From: Haemophilus parainfluenzae
Lineage (GTDB): Bacteria > Pseudomonadota > Gammaproteobacteria > Enterobacterales > Pasteurellaceae
Direction: 5' to 3'
Length of the DNA stretch: 64,000 nt
Assembly: GCF_014931275.1 (NCBI RefSeq)
Contig: NZ_CP063110.1
Span: 1,901,001-1,965,000, forward strand
Position numbers and translations under genes: made by a program. The notes below the pieces were generated by a model. That model saw only the letters and a list, made by a program, of their open reading frames with translations. It was not told where the DNA came from and made no database searches. Below are positions 50,865 to 64,000 of the stretch, piece after piece. The stretch's first letter is position 1. Every line of letters starts with the position of its first letter.

Positions 50865-50942
50865 AATTTTACATTCCGAAATAATTTATTAAAGGCTAAA
50901 TAAACAATAGCCACAGAATAGGAATCCTGTGGCTATCGTCAA

Positions 50943-51200
50943 TTATTCTAAAGTAGGAATTAATGCTACTAAATGTTCAACGGCTTGTTGTTCGTCTTCA
51001 CCTTCAGCCGAGATGGTGATTACAGTTCCTTGCGTCAAACCTAAGGTTTGTAGCTTAAATAAGCTTTTCGCACTTGCACTTTTTCCACCAGAAGTGACTG
51101 TTACATCAGAAGCAAAGGCTTTCGCTTCTTTAACAAATTGCGCCGCTGGACGGGTGTGTAAACCATTAGGGGCTGTAATTTCTACATCTTTTGAGAACAT
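50943..51200 (-). CDS. ptsH: PTS phosphocarrier protein HPr
   Basis: HPr carries phosphate from enzyme I to the sugar-specific IIA proteins. The 85 residues contain the active His15 ([15 protein letters not shown]) and the region [16 protein letters not shown] around Ser46. Length and sequence match enteric HPr. It is the first gene of ptsHI-crr. A CRP-like site lies about 113 bases upstream. Confidence 0.98.
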   Translation of the reverse strand: MFSKDVEITAPNGLHTRPAAQFVKEAKAFASDVTVTSGGKSASAKSLFKLQTLGLTQGTVITISAEGEDEQQAVEHLVALIPTLE

Positions 51201-51302
51201 AATGTTACCTCTATTTAATAATAGTAAAATTTAAGCAATTTAATCTATAAATCGTTGGTAGTATCGCTATTAAATGCCCAATAATCAAGGCAAAACACAA
51301 AA

Positions 51303-51324
51303 AAAATTGAGCTACATCACAAAA
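51303..51324 (-). promoter_or_regulatory. CRP-like site upstream of ptsH
   Basis: ATTGA-GCTACA-TCACA at 51306-51321 has one perfect half-site and three of five in the other, in AT-rich flanks. CRP control of ptsH is known in enteric bacteria, which supports the call. Confidence 0.5.
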
Positions 51325-51362
51325 TTTAAACGTTTGCATACCTAATTTGAGTAAAAGATATA

Positions 51363-52400
51363 CTACGCAGAAAAATGGCGTTGTGATTTCGTCTCACTCA
51401 AGCTTTCAATGAGGCGATGATAATTCTCATAGCGTATTGGTGAAATCCGACCTGCTTCAACTGCCTCACGTAATGCACAGCCAGGATCGTTCAAATGCTT
51501 ACAATCTCGGAATTTACATGTACCTAAGACATATTGAAACTCGCGATAGCCTTTGGTGATTTGATCAGGCTCCAAATGCCATAAACCAAACTCACGAATC
51601 CCTGGTGAATCAATCAAATTGCCGCCTTGTGGCAAATGATATAAACGAGAAGAAGTTGTGGTATGTTGCCCCAAACCCGAGGTTTCACTGATGCCACCGA
51701 CTTGCGCATTGACCGTTGGTAAAATATGGTTAATTAAACTGGATTTGCCTACCCCTGACTGCCCCACAAAAATGGATGTTCCGTCACTTAAAAGTGCGGT
51801 CAATTTTTCCATATTTTTTCCGGTTTCAGCAGAAATGATGATGGTCTGATAACCAATATCACGGTAAATCTGTAATTGGCTTTCCACTTCATGCTCTTGC
51901 TCAGCATCCAGTAAATCGCCTTTATTCACTACAATGACAGGTTCGATGCCTGCATTTTCACACACCACTAAATAACGATCGATAATATTGAGTGAAAGTA
52001 CCGGCACTACCGCAGAAACAATAATAATACGATCGATATTGGCCGCGATTGGTTTTAACCCATCATAGTAATCTGGACGAGCTATTTCATTTTGTCTTGG
52101 GTGAATGGCTTCAATCACGCCACTCACACCTTGGAGCTGTTCATTGCCTTGTCGCCAAATCACTTTGTCTCCAACCACGAGACTGGAAAGTGTACGACGT
52201 AAATTACAACGGAAAATTTCGCCTTGTGCATTTTCCACATCGGCATGAACTGAATAACGCGTAACGACTATTCCATCTTGGCTTTCTCCTAGCATATCAT
52301 CTTGCCATTCCACTTCTTTCTTCTTGTGGCGATGCAAGGCTTTCGCGTTATTTGATTGAATTCGACGAGTTTGATTTTGCGTTAGTTTACGTTTGCTCAT
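51363..52400 (-). CDS. rsgA: Ribosome small-subunit GTPase RsgA
   Basis: RsgA is a circularly permuted GTPase that helps mature the 30S ribosome. I use the ATG at 52400 ([14 protein letters not shown], 345 residues), which aligns with E. coli RsgA; a frame 27 codons longer would overlap orn regulatory DNA. After an OB-fold, the G4 motif NKGDLLD comes before G1 ([10 protein letters not shown]) and G3 (DSPGIREFG), the permuted order. The C-terminal zinc site is [14 protein letters not shown]. An uptake signal abuts the start codon, leaving no classical ribosome-binding site. It is divergent from orn, as in E. coli. Confidence 0.95.
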   Translation of the reverse strand: MSKRKLTQNQTRRIQSNNAKALHRHKKKEVEWQDDMLGESQDGIVVTRYSVHADVENAQGEIFRCNLRRTLSSLVVGDKVIWRQGNEQLQGVSGVIEAIHPRQNEIARPDYYDGLKPIAANIDRIIIVSAVVPVLSLNIIDRYLVVCENAGIEPVIVVNKGDLLDAEQEHEVESQLQIYRDIGYQTIIISAETGKNMEKLTALLSDGTSIFVGQSGVGKSSLINHILPTVNAQVGGISETSGLGQHTTTSSRLYHLPQGGNLIDSPGIREFGLWHLEPDQITKGYREFQYVLGTCKFRDCKHLNDPGCALREAVEAGRISPIRYENYHRLIESLSETKSQRHFSA

Positions 52401-52475
52401 AAAGTGCGGTCGTTTTTTCCGATGTTTTTCGTTAAAATAAACGGGATTAAAAATGTTTATAGGATACCTTATATT

Positions 52476-53024
52476 ATGCAATTAGATAAACAAAATCTGA
52501 TTTGGATCGATTTAGAAATGACAGGATTAGATCCTGAAAAAGAACGCATTATTGAAATCGCAACCATTGTGACAGATAAAGATCTCAATATTTTAGCTGA
52601 AGGACCTGTGATTGCAGTTCATCAAAGTGATGAATTATTAAACAAAATGTCGGAATGGTGCGTAAAAACTCACACAGCAAATGGCTTAGTGGAACGTGTT
52701 AAAGCGAGCAAACTCACTGAACGTGCAGCAGAATTACAAACATTAGATTTTTTAAAACTCTGGGTGCCGAAAGGTGCTTCACCGATTTGTGGCAACAGCA
52801 TCGCACAAGATAAACGCTTTCTTTATAAATATATGCCTGATTTAGCCGATTATTTCCACTATCGTCATGTGGATGTCAGTACATTAAAAGAATTGGCTTC
52901 TCGCTGGAAACCAGAAATTTTAGACGGCTTCAAAAAAGGCAATACTCATTTAGCTCTTGATGATATTCGTGAATCAATTAAAGAGTTAGCTTACTACCGT
53001 GAGCACTTTATTAATCTGGGTTGA
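52476..53024 (+). CDS. orn: Oligoribonuclease Orn
   Basis: Orn degrades the shortest RNA fragments, mainly dinucleotides, and is often essential. I chose ATG at 52476 ([20 protein letters not shown], 182 residues), which matches the family; the frame extends 24 codons upstream without support. The DEDDh residues are Asp12 and Glu14 in WIDLEMTG, Asp in SIAQDKRFL, and His and Asp in [18 protein letters not shown] at 52461 may serve as ribosome-binding site. Two tRNA-Gly genes follow. Confidence 0.96.
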   Translation: MQLDKQNLIWIDLEMTGLDPEKERIIEIATIVTDKDLNILAEGPVIAVHQSDELLNKMSEWCVKTHTANGLVERVKASKLTERAAELQTLDFLKLWVPKGASPICGNSIAQDKRFLYKYMPDLADYFHYRHVDVSTLKELASRWKPEILDGFKKGNTHLALDDIRESIKELAYYREHFINLG

Positions 53025-53117
53025 TGAAAACTTAGGCAAACTCAATCATTTGCGAAATCTGCGCTTGCGTTGAATAAATTTTTTCGTATAATGATGCCTC
53101 ATTCACCAATGTGAAAT

Positions 53118-53193
<76 letters not shown>

Positions 53194-53213
53194 AATTTTC
53201 ACATGAATGCCCT

Positions 53214-53289
<76 letters not shown>

Positions 53290-53404
53290 AATTCTCAATC
53301 CGTTGCTGAAAAGCAGCGGATTTTTTATTGTATTTTCCCTACATATTCCTTTCAAAATACGATAAAATCCCCCAGAAACTTTAACCTAAAAAATCACTCT
53401 AAGA

Positions 53405-53875
53405 ATGACCGAATTAACCCAATACATTCCTGATGAAGGGACGATGATCCGTTTTGGTAAAAAACTCGCAGAAGTGCTTGTAAAACAACCGAAAGATAAC
53501 GCTATTGTGCTTTATTTTAATGGCGATCTTGGTGCAGGGAAAACCACCCTGACTCGTGGAATGGTGCAAGGTTTAGGCTACCAAGGCAATGTCAAAAGCC
53601 CTACTTATACGTTAGTGGAAGAATATAGCATTGCAGGGAAAATGATTTATCACTTTGATTTATATCGTCTTGCCGATCCTGAAGAATTGGAATTTATGGG
53701 TATTCGTGATTATTTCAGCCAAAATTGTATCTGCTTAATCGAATGGGCTGAAAAAGGTGAAGGTATTCTGCCTGAGGCTGATTTACTGGTGAATATTGAT
53801 TATTACGATGATGCTCGCAACATTACGCTAATTGCTCAAAATACAGTGGGCGAGCATATTTTGACACAACTATAA
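53405..53875 (+). CDS. tsaE: tRNA threonylcarbamoyladenosine ATPase TsaE
   Basis: TsaE is the P-loop ATPase that recycles the TsaB-TsaD complex making t6A37 in ANN-decoding tRNAs. The 156 residues show Walker [17 protein letters not shown], the [10 protein letters not shown] segment, [17 protein letters not shown] and [18 protein letters not shown]. It starts the tsaE-amiB-mutL-miaA-glnE string, with amiB following after 11 bases. The pairing of TsaE and MiaA in one operon joins two modifications of tRNA position 37. Confidence 0.96.
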   Translation: MTELTQYIPDEGTMIRFGKKLAEVLVKQPKDNAIVLYFNGDLGAGKTTLTRGMVQGLGYQGNVKSPTYTLVEEYSIAGKMIYHFDLYRLADPEELEFMGIRDYFSQNCICLIEWAEKGEGILPEADLLVNIDYYDDARNITLIAQNTVGEHILTQL

Positions 53876-53886
53876 AACTGACTTAC

Positions 53887-55500
53887 ATGAAAGCAAAATT
53901 TTCGTTTCTTTTTGGAATATTTTCTCTAATTTCTACTACCGTATTTGCCGCGCCACAATGGACAATTGCCATTGATCCCGGCCATGGCGGTAAAGATCCC
54001 GGTGCTATCGGAAAAAATCTCGGCATTTATGAAAAAAATGTCACCCTTTCGATTGCTCGAGAATTAAAAGCCTTACTAGACAAAGATCCTAATTTCAAAG
54101 GTGTTTTAACACGCAGTAGCGATTACTACATTTCCGTGCCAGAACGCTCTGAAATTGCACGTAAATACAAAGCAAATTTTCTCGTGTCTATCCATGCCGA
54201 CTCCTCTCTAAATGCAGACCAACGTGGCGCATCTGTTTGGGTGCTATCCAATCGCCGTGCCAACGATGAAATGGGTCAATGGTTAGAAGACGATGAAAAA
54301 CGCTCTGAGCTTTTAGGTGGTGCAGGAAAAGTACTTTCAAATAACAATGACAAATATTTAGATCAAACTGTACTCGACCTGCAATTTGGTCACAGTCAAC
54401 GTACAGGCTATGAACTTGGTAACAGCATTCTACGTCGTTTTGCTCGCGTGACTTCATTAAGTCGTAGCACTCCACAACATGCAAGCCTTGGCGTATTGCG
54501 TTCACCCGACATTCCTTCTGTTCTGGTGGAAACAGGTTTCCTTTCCAATATGGAAGAAGAACAAAAATTGAATACCATTGCTTATCGTCGTCGTATTGCT
54601 TACATGATTTATGAAGGCTTAGTCGCTTATCGCAATGGTAATTTAAAAGCGATTGCTGTTCCACCTAGTGATGAGCAAGACAGCAAATCTACAAAATCAA
54701 ACGACAAAAATAATGAAAAATCTGACCGCACTTCCGATGTGAAAGATAGCGGTATTCGTCATAAAGTGAAATCAGGCGAAAGCATTGGTAGCCTAGCAAA
54801 CAAATATGATGTCAAAGTCAGTGAAATCATTGAGTTAAATAAACTGAAACGCAAAGAACTTTGGTTAAATGAAACCATTAAGATTCCTGATAATGGCAAA
54901 AGCAAAAAAGCGGAAGAACCAACTAAAAAAGAAGAGACAAACACCGAAAAATCTGACCGCACTTCCGATGTCAAAGACAGCGGCGTACGTCATAAAGTAA
55001 AACCAGGTGAAAGCATTGGTAGCCTGGCAAACAAATACGATGTAAAAGTCAGTGAAATTATTGAGTTAAATAAACTGAAACGCAAAGAACTTTGGTTGAA
55101 TGAAACCATTAAAATTCCGGATAACGGCAAAGGTAAAAAGGTAGAAGAAAAACCTAAAGAAGATGATAAAGCCAAAGCCGATAACAAAGGGAAAAACAGC
55201 AAGATTGTTGAAGCTGAAAAAACCGTTTCTAAAAAAGATAAAAAACAAGAAAAAACCGAAAGTAAAAAAGAGCCTGAGAAAAAAGGCAACGATAAAAAAG
55301 ACGCTTCTTCAAAAGGGAATGAGAAGAAAGATAATGGCAAGAAAGAAATCCCGCTTTACCATACGGTGAAAGCCGATCAAACTATCTATGCCATCTCTCG
55401 TGAATACAATGTACCGGTTAATCGTCTTTTAAAACTGAACCCAACATTGAAAAACGGTAAAGTCGTGACTGGGCAAAAAATCAAACTTAAAGAAAAATAA
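53887..55500 (+). CDS. amiB: N-acetylmuramoyl-L-alanine amidase AmiB with three LysM domains
   Basis: This periplasmic zinc amidase cuts the stem peptide from peptidoglycan during cell separation. The 537 residues have a signal peptide (about 1-22) and an Amidase_3 domain (about 26-250) with zinc ligands in [25 protein letters not shown] and [10 protein letters not shown]. Three LysM domains follow, at about 291-334, 368-411 and 490-537. LysM1 and LysM2 lie in a near-exact 77-codon tandem duplication; LysM3 is different and follows a Lys/Glu-rich linker. The family usually has fewer LysM copies. mutL follows after 8 bases. Confidence 0.95.
   Translation: MKAKFSFLFGIFSLISTTVFAAPQWTIAIDPGHGGKDPGAIGKNLGIYEKNVTLSIARELKALLDKDPNFKGVLTRSSDYYISVPERSEIARKYKANFLVSIHADSSLNADQRGASVWVLSNRRANDEMGQWLEDDEKRSELLGGAGKVLSNNNDKYLDQTVLDLQFGHSQRTGYELGNSILRRFARVTSLSRSTPQHASLGVLRSPDIPSVLVETGFLSNMEEEQKLNTIAYRRRIAYMIYEGLVAYRNGNLKAIAVPPSDEQDSKSTKSNDKNNEKSDRTSDVKDSGIRHKVKSGESIGSLANKYDVKVSEIIELNKLKRKELWLNETIKIPDNGKSKKAEEPTKKEETNTEKSDRTSDVKDSGVRHKVKPGESIGSLANKYDVKVSEIIELNKLKRKELWLNETIKIPDNGKGKKVEEKPKEDDKAKADNKGKNSKIVEAEKTVSKKDKKQEKTESKKEPEKKGNDKKDASSKGNEKKDNGKKEIPLYHTVKADQTIYAISREYNVPVNRLLKLNPTLKNGKVVTGQKIKLKEK
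54718..55140 (+). repeat. In-frame tandem duplication of a LysM unit in amiB
   Basis: Two units with a 231-base period (54718-54948 and 54949 to about 55140) encode nearly the same peptide from [12 protein letters not shown] to IKIPDNGK. Each includes one uptake signal core (54725-54733 and 54956-54964), translated as DRTS. Synonymous differences show it is not a very recent event. Confidence 0.9.
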
Positions 55501-55508
55501 GGAATCCT

Positions 55509-57353
55509 ATGGCAATCAAAATTCTTTCTCCACAGCTGGCTAATCAGATTGCAGCAGGTGAAGTGGTCGAACGCCCTGCCTCTGTGGTGAAAGAATTGGT
55601 GGAAAACAGCCTTGATGCCGGTGCCAATAAAATTCATATTGATATTGAAAACGGCGGCGCCAGTCTGATTCGTATTCGAGATAATGGCAGTGGCATTCCT
55701 AAAGAAGAATTAAGTCTCGCACTCGCTCGACACGCAACCAGTAAAATTGCCGATCTTGATGATCTCGAAGCCATCTTAAGTTTAGGTTTCCGCGGTGAAG
55801 CCCTTGCTAGCATCAGCTCGGTTTCTCGCCTCACTCTTACCTCTCGCACAGCTGAGCAAAATGAAGCGTGGCAGGTTTATGCACAAGGACGAGAGATGGA
55901 AACCACAATTAAACCTGCGTCTCATCCAGTTGGCACGACAGTTGAAGTCGCGAATCTCTTTTTTAACACGCCTGCTCGTCGTAAATTCTTACGCACTGAT
56001 AAAACAGAATTTGCTCATATTGATGAAGTCATTCGTCGTATTGCTTTAGCAAAATTCAATATCGCTTTTACGCTCACTCATAATGGCAAAATTATTCGAC
56101 AATATCATCCTGCAACGAATGAAGAACAACAGCTCAAACGTGTTGCCGCCATTTGTGGCGATGATTTTGTGCAACATGCCTTACGCATTGATTGGAAACA
56201 TGATGATTTGCATCTTTCTGGCTGGGTGGCGACACCTGAATTTACACGTTCTCAAAATGATTTGAGCTATTGCTATATCAATGGACGAATGGTGCGCGAT
56301 AAAGTGATCACCCACGCCATTCGTCAAGCTTATGCGGAGCATTTGCATACTGAGCAATACCCTGCATTTGTGCTATTTATCGATCTCAATCCACATGATG
56401 TCGATGTCAACGTGCATCCAACAAAACACGAAGTTCGTTTCCATCAAGCGCGTTTAATTCATGATTTTATCTGCCAAGGTGTAACAAATGCACTCAATGA
56501 CATTCCTCAAGCTGAATTGGATTTAGCGCCAGCGATAAATGAGGCAAGAGAGCCTTCAGCTTCGTATCAAACGCACTATGAAACAAAACCCAATCGTGCA
56601 GCGGCAGGGCAAAATATTTTCGCCTCAAATTATCATCAATCTCGTGAAAAACAATCAGAAAATCGACCGCACTTTTCAAACCGTAGTGAATATGTTCCGT
56701 CATATGGTTATCGTGAACAACCTACAAAGACTGAACAACGCTTATATGGTGAATTAGTACGTCCTGTGGAAACTTCTCAAGTTTTAACAAAGTCAGCCGT
56801 TGAACAACTCCCACAGACAAGTGAACCAGGCTATTTACGCGCATTAGCATTAATTGAAAATAAAGCGTTGCTTTTACAACAAAATCAGCAGTTTTATTTG
56901 ATGTTATTAGCTAAATTGCAAACCTTAAATTATGAATTAACCTTACAACAAAATGAAATTTCACAACAGCCGTTGCTCATTCCGATTATTTTCCGCTTAG
57001 ATGAAAAACAATTTGAACAATGGCAAAAACAAAAAGCTTTTTTTCAGCAAAGTGGTTTTGAATTTATTGAAAATGAAGCTCAGCTACGTCTTACATTAAA
57101 CAAAGTCCCTGCGGTTTTACGTACACAAAATTTACAAAAATGTGTGGTGAGCCTACTTGCTGAACATGTAGAAAATATGCCTGATTTTCTGACCGCACTT
57201 TGTCAGACGCTAGAGGTGAAACCAATTAAAGTGTTAGCGGATGCGGTCAGCTTATTAAGCGAAACGGAACGCTTCCTGAATAAAGCTCATCAAGAAAAAT
57301 TTAATACATTACTGAAACCAATTAACTGGCAGCCTTTTTTAAGCGACTTGTAA
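55509..57353 (+). CDS. mutL: DNA mismatch repair protein MutL
   Basis: MutL is the GHKL ATPase that links MutS mismatch recognition to strand cutting by MutH. The 614 residues match the gammaproteobacterial form. The ATP-binding motifs are [28 protein letters not shown] and [16 protein letters not shown], with [10 protein letters not shown] later in the N-terminal domain. A variable linker (350-430) precedes the dimerisation domain. The DQHAAHERxxYE endonuclease motif is absent, as in MutH-containing relatives. miaA starts 1 base after the stop. Confidence 0.96.
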   Translation: MAIKILSPQLANQIAAGEVVERPASVVKELVENSLDAGANKIHIDIENGGASLIRIRDNGSGIPKEELSLALARHATSKIADLDDLEAILSLGFRGEALASISSVSRLTLTSRTAEQNEAWQVYAQGREMETTIKPASHPVGTTVEVANLFFNTPARRKFLRTDKTEFAHIDEVIRRIALAKFNIAFTLTHNGKIIRQYHPATNEEQQLKRVAAICGDDFVQHALRIDWKHDDLHLSGWVATPEFTRSQNDLSYCYINGRMVRDKVITHAIRQAYAEHLHTEQYPAFVLFIDLNPHDVDVNVHPTKHEVRFHQARLIHDFICQGVTNALNDIPQAELDLAPAINEAREPSASYQTHYETKPNRAAAGQNIFASNYHQSREKQSENRPHFSNRSEYVPSYGYREQPTKTEQRLYGELVRPVETSQVLTKSAVEQLPQTSEPGYLRALALIENKALLLQQNQQFYLMLLAKLQTLNYELTLQQNEISQQPLLIPIIFRLDEKQFEQWQKQKAFFQQSGFEFIENEAQLRLTLNKVPAVLRTQNLQKCVVSLLAEHVENMPDFLTALCQTLEVKPIKVLADAVSLLSETERFLNKAHQEKFNTLLKPINWQPFLSDL

Positions 57354-57354
57354 T

Positions 57355-58308
57355 ATGACACAAAAAACTGACTCCAAACCAACCGCACTTTTTCTGATGG
57401 GACCGACGGCCTCAGGAAAAACAGATCTTGCTATTCAATTACGTCAAAGCCTGCCAGTGGAAGTGATCAGTGTCGATTCTGCATTAATTTATAAAGGCAT
57501 GGATATTGGTACGGCAAAGCCTTCTAAAGAAGAACTTGCTCTTGCTCCTCACCGCTTAATCGATATTTTAGATCCCGCTGAAAGTTATTCTGCGATGAAT
57601 TTTCGTGACGATGCGCTCAGAGAAATGGCTGATATTACCGCGCAAGGCAAAATTCCACTTTTGGTTGGTGGCACGATGTTGTATTACAAAGCATTGATTG
57701 AGGGACTTTCCCCCCTTCCATCTGCTGATGAAAATTTACGCTTAGAGATTGAAGAAAAAGCGCAAGAACTTGGCTGGCCTGCTCTTCATCAAGAATTACA
57801 AAAAATTGATCCTGTTTCAGCAGATCGTATCAATCCAAATGATTCACAGCGTATTAATCGTGCATTAGAAGTATTCTATTTAACGGGCAAATCATTAACG
57901 GAATTAACCGAACAAAAAGGCGAAAAATTGCCTTATCAATTTTTACAATTCGCGATTGCACCAGAAGATCGTGCGGTATTACATCAACGTATCGAACAAC
58001 GTTTCCATAAAATGATCGAATTAGGTTTCCAAGAAGAGGTTGAAAAACTCTATCAACGAGAAGATCTCCATCCTGATTTGCCTTCTATCCGCTGTGTGGG
58101 CTATCGCCAAATGTGGGAATATTTACGAGGTGACTATGATCATGAAGAAATGGTCTTCCGCGGTATTTGTGCAACTCGACAATTAGCAAAACGACAAATC
58201 ACCTGGCTACGCGGCTGGAAAACACCATTAAATTGGCTAGATAGTCTGCAACCGCAACAAGCCAAAGAAATCGTATTACGCAAGATTGACGAACATTTTA
58301 AGGGGTAA
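57355..58308 (+). CDS. miaA: tRNA dimethylallyltransferase MiaA
   Basis: MiaA adds a dimethylallyl group to A37 of tRNAs reading UNN codons. The 317 residues include the P-loop [16 protein letters not shown], the substrate region [37 protein letters not shown] and [12 protein letters not shown] with a downstream [14 protein letters not shown]. It sits between mutL and glnE with 1- and 3-base gaps, so translation is likely coupled. E. coli has hfq next instead of glnE. Confidence 0.96.
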   Translation: MTQKTDSKPTALFLMGPTASGKTDLAIQLRQSLPVEVISVDSALIYKGMDIGTAKPSKEELALAPHRLIDILDPAESYSAMNFRDDALREMADITAQGKIPLLVGGTMLYYKALIEGLSPLPSADENLRLEIEEKAQELGWPALHQELQKIDPVSADRINPNDSQRINRALEVFYLTGKSLTELTEQKGEKLPYQFLQFAIAPEDRAVLHQRIEQRFHKMIELGFQEEVEKLYQREDLHPDLPSIRCVGYRQMWEYLRGDYDHEEMVFRGICATRQLAKRQITWLRGWKTPLNWLDSLQPQQAKEIVLRKIDEHFKG

Positions 58309-58311
58309 ATT

Positions 58312-61245
58312 ATGGTGCTTTCACTTCCGCTTTCGACTGAAAAACTCATTCAACTTGGCGAAGTGCTTTGCCAACATTTCCCTGAAATGAATCTTGATGA
58401 AATAACCCAACAAATCGAGCGGGACGCGACAGAGCTCACGACAACAATCGGACAAATAAACTATGCTATCAGTCTGTCTGATTTCTTGGAAAAAGTCTTA
58501 AAAAAACAACCGCACTTTTTAGCCCAATGGTGGCAAACACCACCTCAATTTTCAGATTGTCAACATTATGCTAGCCGTTTAGCTGACCAACTCTCCACTA
58601 TCCAAAACGAAGAACAGCTTTACAAAACGCTACGAAATTTTCGTAATCAAGAAATGGCAAAACTTAGTTTCTGTCAAAGCTTGAATCTTGCCACCGTAGA
58701 AGAAATTTTTATTCGTCTTTCTCAACTTGCAGAGAGTCTTATCATTGGTGCGAGAGATTGGCTGTACAAACAAGCTTGCGAAGAAATGGGCACGCCTTGC
58801 GATGAAAATGGCAACCCACAGCAACTCTATATTCTTGGCATGGGAAAATTAGGTGGTTTTGAACTAAATTTCTCCTCTGATATTGATTTAATTTTTACTT
58901 ACCCTTCACAGGGAGAAACCGTTGGTGCAAGACGAGCCATTGACAACGCCAAATTTTTTACCCGTTTAGGACAACGTCTGATCAATGCTTTAGATCAATT
59001 CACGCCTGATGGTTTTGTCTATCGTACGGATATGCGCCTTCGCCCTTTTGGTGACAGCGGTGCGCTAGCCTTAAGTTTTTCTGCAATGGAACAGTATTAC
59101 CAAGATCAAGGGCGAGACTGGGAACGCTATGCCATGATCAAAGGGCGTATTTTAGGAGCCGATGAGCAAGATCCCAATGTAAAAACCTTGCAGCAATTAC
59201 TTCGCCCCTTTGTGTATCGACGCTATATTGATTTTAGTGTGATTCAAGCTTTACGTGAAATGAAAGGTAAAATCGAGCGCGAAGTACGTCGTCGTGGCTT
59301 AAAAGACAATATTAAGTTAGGCGCAGGCGGGATTCGAGAAATCGAATTTATTGTACAAGTTTTTCAACTGATTCGTGGTGGACGTGAGATCAAACTCCAA
59401 CAACATGAATTGCTTAAACTTCTTCCTGAAATACGAGATCTCGGTTTAATTACGTCTCAACAATACCATGAATTAAGAGACGCTTATATCTTTCTACGAC
59501 GTAGTGAAAACGTGCTTCAAGCCATTGATGACCAACAAACGCAACTTCTGCCAACAGATGAAGAAAATCGCCTTAGATTAATGATTGCTTGTCGAGAATA
59601 CACTTATTTAGATGAAAACAATCAGGCTACGACAAAATCTTATCCAATTGAAAACTGGGATGATTTCTATCAAACACTACAAACACACCAACAAAAAGTG
59701 AGGTCAGTTTTTGATGCACTAATTGGTGAAGAAAAAGATGAACATAGCGATGACAATAATCAGTGGATTGATTTTTTAGAAAGTGATCTTGATGATATTG
59801 AACAAATGCTGGTCGATAACCATATTGATGAGGACGCGATTTCCGATACCTTAGATAAACTTATTCAATTCAAAGAGGGGCTTGCGCGCCGGGTTATTGG
59901 CTCTAGAGGTCGAGAAGTTTTAGCTCACTTATTGCCAAATATCTTCCCCCAAATATTTGAGCAAAAAAATTACCGCACTTTGTTGCCACGCATCCTCAAT
60001 ATTGTCGATAGAATTGCGAGTAGAACGACGTATTTAGAATTACTCTTAGAAAACCCCCAAGCCATTGAGCAGCTAATTGAATTGTGTGCGCAATCCCAGA
60101 TGATTGCTGAGCAAGTGGCTCGTCACCCTATTCTACTCGATGAATTATTAAAAACTGAAGCGCTACGTAATCCATTACCATTCACACAGTATCCTGACGA
60201 ATTAAAGCAATATATGCTGCGATTACCGCAAGACGATGAAGACCAATTCATTGACGGTTTACGCCAATTTAAACAGTCTATTTTATTACGTGTTGCAGCC
60301 GCTGATATTCTAGGCGTATTGCCTGTTATGAAAGTAAGCGATCATCTCACTTATCTGGCAGAAGCAATCATTGATGCCGTTGTCAATTTTGCTTGGCAAC
60401 AAGTCAGTCAACGATTTGGTGTACCTGAACATCTAGTTGATAAAACAGAAAAAGGCTTTTTAGTCATTGGCTACGGTAAATTAGGCGGAATTGAACTCGG
60501 TTATAAATCTGATTTGGATTTAGTCTTTTTATACCAAGCTGTTGAAGGAGTGACTGTTGGTGGGAAGAAATCCATTGATAGCAATCAATTCTATTTAAGA
60601 TTGGCTCAAAAAATTGTCAGCATCTTTAGTATGAATACCAGTGCAGGCATACTTTACGATGTTGATATGCGATTACGACCTTCAGGCGATGCGGGCTTAC
60701 TAGGCTGTTCGCTTCAAGCATTTGAAAACTATCAACTCAATGAAGCTTGGACATGGGAGAAACAGGCACTTGTCCGCAGTCGTGCCATTTTTGGTGAAAC
60801 TGAATTAAAAGCAGAATTTGAAAAAATTCGCTGTAATGTACTTTCTGCTCAAAGAGATATCAATCAGCTAAAAATTGAAGTAAGAGAAATGCGTGAAAAA
60901 ATGTACGACCATTTATCTCATACAAAAGAAGGCTTTTTTAATATCAAAACAGATCGTGGTGGCATTACCGATATTGAATTTATCGCCCAATATCTGATGC
61001 TTGCAAATGCCCCAGCTAATCCAACATTAACAAAATGGTCTGATAACGTCCGCATCTTTGATTCCATGGCTGAATATCACATTATTTCTCTAACAGAATG
61101 TGAAAAGCTCAAATCCTGTTACGTGACATTGCGTAATAAAATTCATCACCTGAACTTATTAGGGAATCCTGTCATTGTTGATGATTCGGCGTTTACAGAA
61201 GAAAGGGAATTTGTTTGTTCTTTCTGGCAAAAGCTCTTTTCTTAA
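58312..61245 (+). CDS. glnE: Glutamine synthetase adenylyltransferase/deadenylase GlnE
   Basis: GlnE adds and removes AMP on glutamine synthetase in response to nitrogen status and PII. The 977 residues carry both nucleotidyltransferase domains. The N-terminal deadenylase half has [22 protein letters not shown] (near 183-204) and the C-terminal adenylylase half [22 protein letters not shown] (near 721-742). The repeated arrangement and conserved Asp pairs are intact. It ends a five-gene string and is convergent with the rRNA operon. Confidence 0.96.
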   Translation: MVLSLPLSTEKLIQLGEVLCQHFPEMNLDEITQQIERDATELTTTIGQINYAISLSDFLEKVLKKQPHFLAQWWQTPPQFSDCQHYASRLADQLSTIQNEEQLYKTLRNFRNQEMAKLSFCQSLNLATVEEIFIRLSQLAESLIIGARDWLYKQACEEMGTPCDENGNPQQLYILGMGKLGGFELNFSSDIDLIFTYPSQGETVGARRAIDNAKFFTRLGQRLINALDQFTPDGFVYRTDMRLRPFGDSGALALSFSAMEQYYQDQGRDWERYAMIKGRILGADEQDPNVKTLQQLLRPFVYRRYIDFSVIQALREMKGKIEREVRRRGLKDNIKLGAGGIREIEFIVQVFQLIRGGREIKLQQHELLKLLPEIRDLGLITSQQYHELRDAYIFLRRSENVLQAIDDQQTQLLPTDEENRLRLMIACREYTYLDENNQATTKSYPIENWDDFYQTLQTHQQKVRSVFDALIGEEKDEHSDDNNQWIDFLESDLDDIEQMLVDNHIDEDAISDTLDKLIQFKEGLARRVIGSRGREVLAHLLPNIFPQIFEQKNYRTLLPRILNIVDRIASRTTYLELLLENPQAIEQLIELCAQSQMIAEQVARHPILLDELLKTEALRNPLPFTQYPDELKQYMLRLPQDDEDQFIDGLRQFKQSILLRVAAADILGVLPVMKVSDHLTYLAEAIIDAVVNFAWQQVSQRFGVPEHLVDKTEKGFLVIGYGKLGGIELGYKSDLDLVFLYQAVEGVTVGGKKSIDSNQFYLRLAQKIVSIFSMNTSAGILYDVDMRLRPSGDAGLLGCSLQAFENYQLNEAWTWEKQALVRSRAIFGETELKAEFEKIRCNVLSAQRDINQLKIEVREMREKMYDHLSHTKEGFFNIKTDRGGITDIEFIAQYLMLANAPANPTLTKWSDNVRIFDSMAEYHIISLTECEKLKSCYVTLRNKIHHLNLLGNPVIVDDSAFTEEREFVCSFWQKLFS

Positions 61246-61251
61246 AAAATT

Positions 61252-61291
61252 AAAGGAGTCTATCCCCATATATTTGGAATAAACTCCTTTT
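61252..61291 (+). terminator. Probable terminator after glnE
   Basis: AAAGGAGT and ACTCCTTT pair around a 23-base loop that can fold further (TATCC / GGAATA) and are followed by TT. It is 6 bases after the glnE stop. Confidence 0.6.
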
Positions 61292-61376
61292 CATATATTC
61301 TCTACGCAAAAACAGCCTAACTTTCTACCGCTCTTATATTGTCAAAGTAATCTTTAATAAAAATCCATAAACAAAA

Positions 61377-61402
61377 AACCCCAAGCTCTTCAGCTTGGGG
61401 TT
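61377..61402 (-). terminator. Terminator of the rRNA operon
   Basis: AACCCCAAGCT and AGCTTGGGGTT form an 11-bp GC-rich stem with a CTTC loop. On the minus strand it is followed by TTTTTT. It lies about 11 bases after the 5S 3' end. Confidence 0.92.
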
Positions 61403-61413
61403 CACATTCAGTA

Positions 61414-61529
61414 CCTGGCGGTGTCCTACTCTCACATGGGGAAGCCCCACACTACCATCGGCGCATCGGCGTTTCACTTCTGAGTTCGGTATGGGGTCAG
61501 GTGGGACCACCGCTCTATCGCCGCCAGGA
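61414..61529 (-). rRNA. 5S ribosomal RNA
   Basis: On the minus strand the sequence runs from CCTGGCGGCGATAGAGC through CCGAACTCAGAAGTGAAAC to GTAGGACACCGCCAGG, the conserved 5S landmarks. The two ends pair as the terminal stem. About 116 bases; ends are estimated to within a few bases. It follows 23S with no tRNA in between. Confidence 0.95.
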
Positions 61530-61678
61530 TTATTCCTTTAATAACTTTTCTATTTCTCTCTGCTCCACTATCTCTAGCGCTCACAACCAAACAAGCTGAT
61601 TAACCTTCAATACTTTCTCTTTATTCTCTGAGTCTCGTCTTTGTATCATTACAACACCCAAAACCCTTGAGCGTTGTA

Positions 61679-64000
<2,322 letters not shown>

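Noticed and set aside
52404-52475. 24-codon extension of orn
   Set aside because: It overlaps the rsgA promoter side and is not found in the family; the ATG at 52476 matches known Orn starts.

Overview
The window looks like chromosomal DNA of a Pasteurellaceae species, most likely Haemophilus parainfluenzae or a close relative. Direct evidence is the 9-base uptake signal AAGTGCGGT (reverse ACCGCACTT) on both strands throughout, often as inverted pairs that form terminators. Other support is an OmpP5-type OmpA and an OmpP2-type porin, the comNOPQ-recC cluster with a CRP-S site, a TPP riboswitch ahead of thiBPQ, and low GC. A lone lacZ fits H. parainfluenzae better than H. influenzae. The species call is inference.

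Layout. 1-843: partial DUF945 (YdgA-like) gene. 850-6330: heat-shock block with two sigma-32-like promoters, dnaK, a GyrI-like protein, a metY-type sulfhydrylase, then dnaJ. 6343-9862: molybdate uptake (modABC) divergent from its regulator modE. 9914-16561: yfbR, degS, ribD, nrdR, recC. 16599-18793: competence pseudopilin operon comNOPQ. 18994-20856: suhB and bioB. 20930-24300: thiBPQ behind a TPP riboswitch. 24434-27874: grxD, a lemA/TPM-domain operon and ompA (ompP5). 28281-32755: ydiJ, a hotdog thioesterase and hemH. 32759-33095: two copies of an inverted-repeat element. 33159-37399: porin and valS. 37512-39961: accessory island of small membrane and lipoprotein genes with a duplicated yqfB. 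39993-44102: holC, fumC, a chalcone-isomerase-like periplasmic protein, rimK and grxA. 44159-51200: sugar block lacZ, manA and ptsHI-crr. 51363-53289: rsgA, orn and two identical tRNA-Gly(GCC) genes. 53405-61245: tsaE-amiB-mutL-miaA-glnE. 61414-64000: the 3' part of an rRNA operon (5S and partial 23S, minus strand).

How the parts work together. CRP is a recurring theme. CRP-like sites lie upstream of ptsHI-crr, whose EIIA-Glc controls cAMP synthesis in related bacteria, and upstream of lacZ, fumC, the porin and the thi operon. A CRP-S (Sxy-dependent) site controls the competence pilins. I found no CRISPR array, prophage, transposase or clear defence system. The least explained material is the valS-holC accessory island, the 181-bp inverted-repeat duplication after hemH, the 48-bp perfect palindrome after dnaK, and the structured spacer between ompA and ydiJ.
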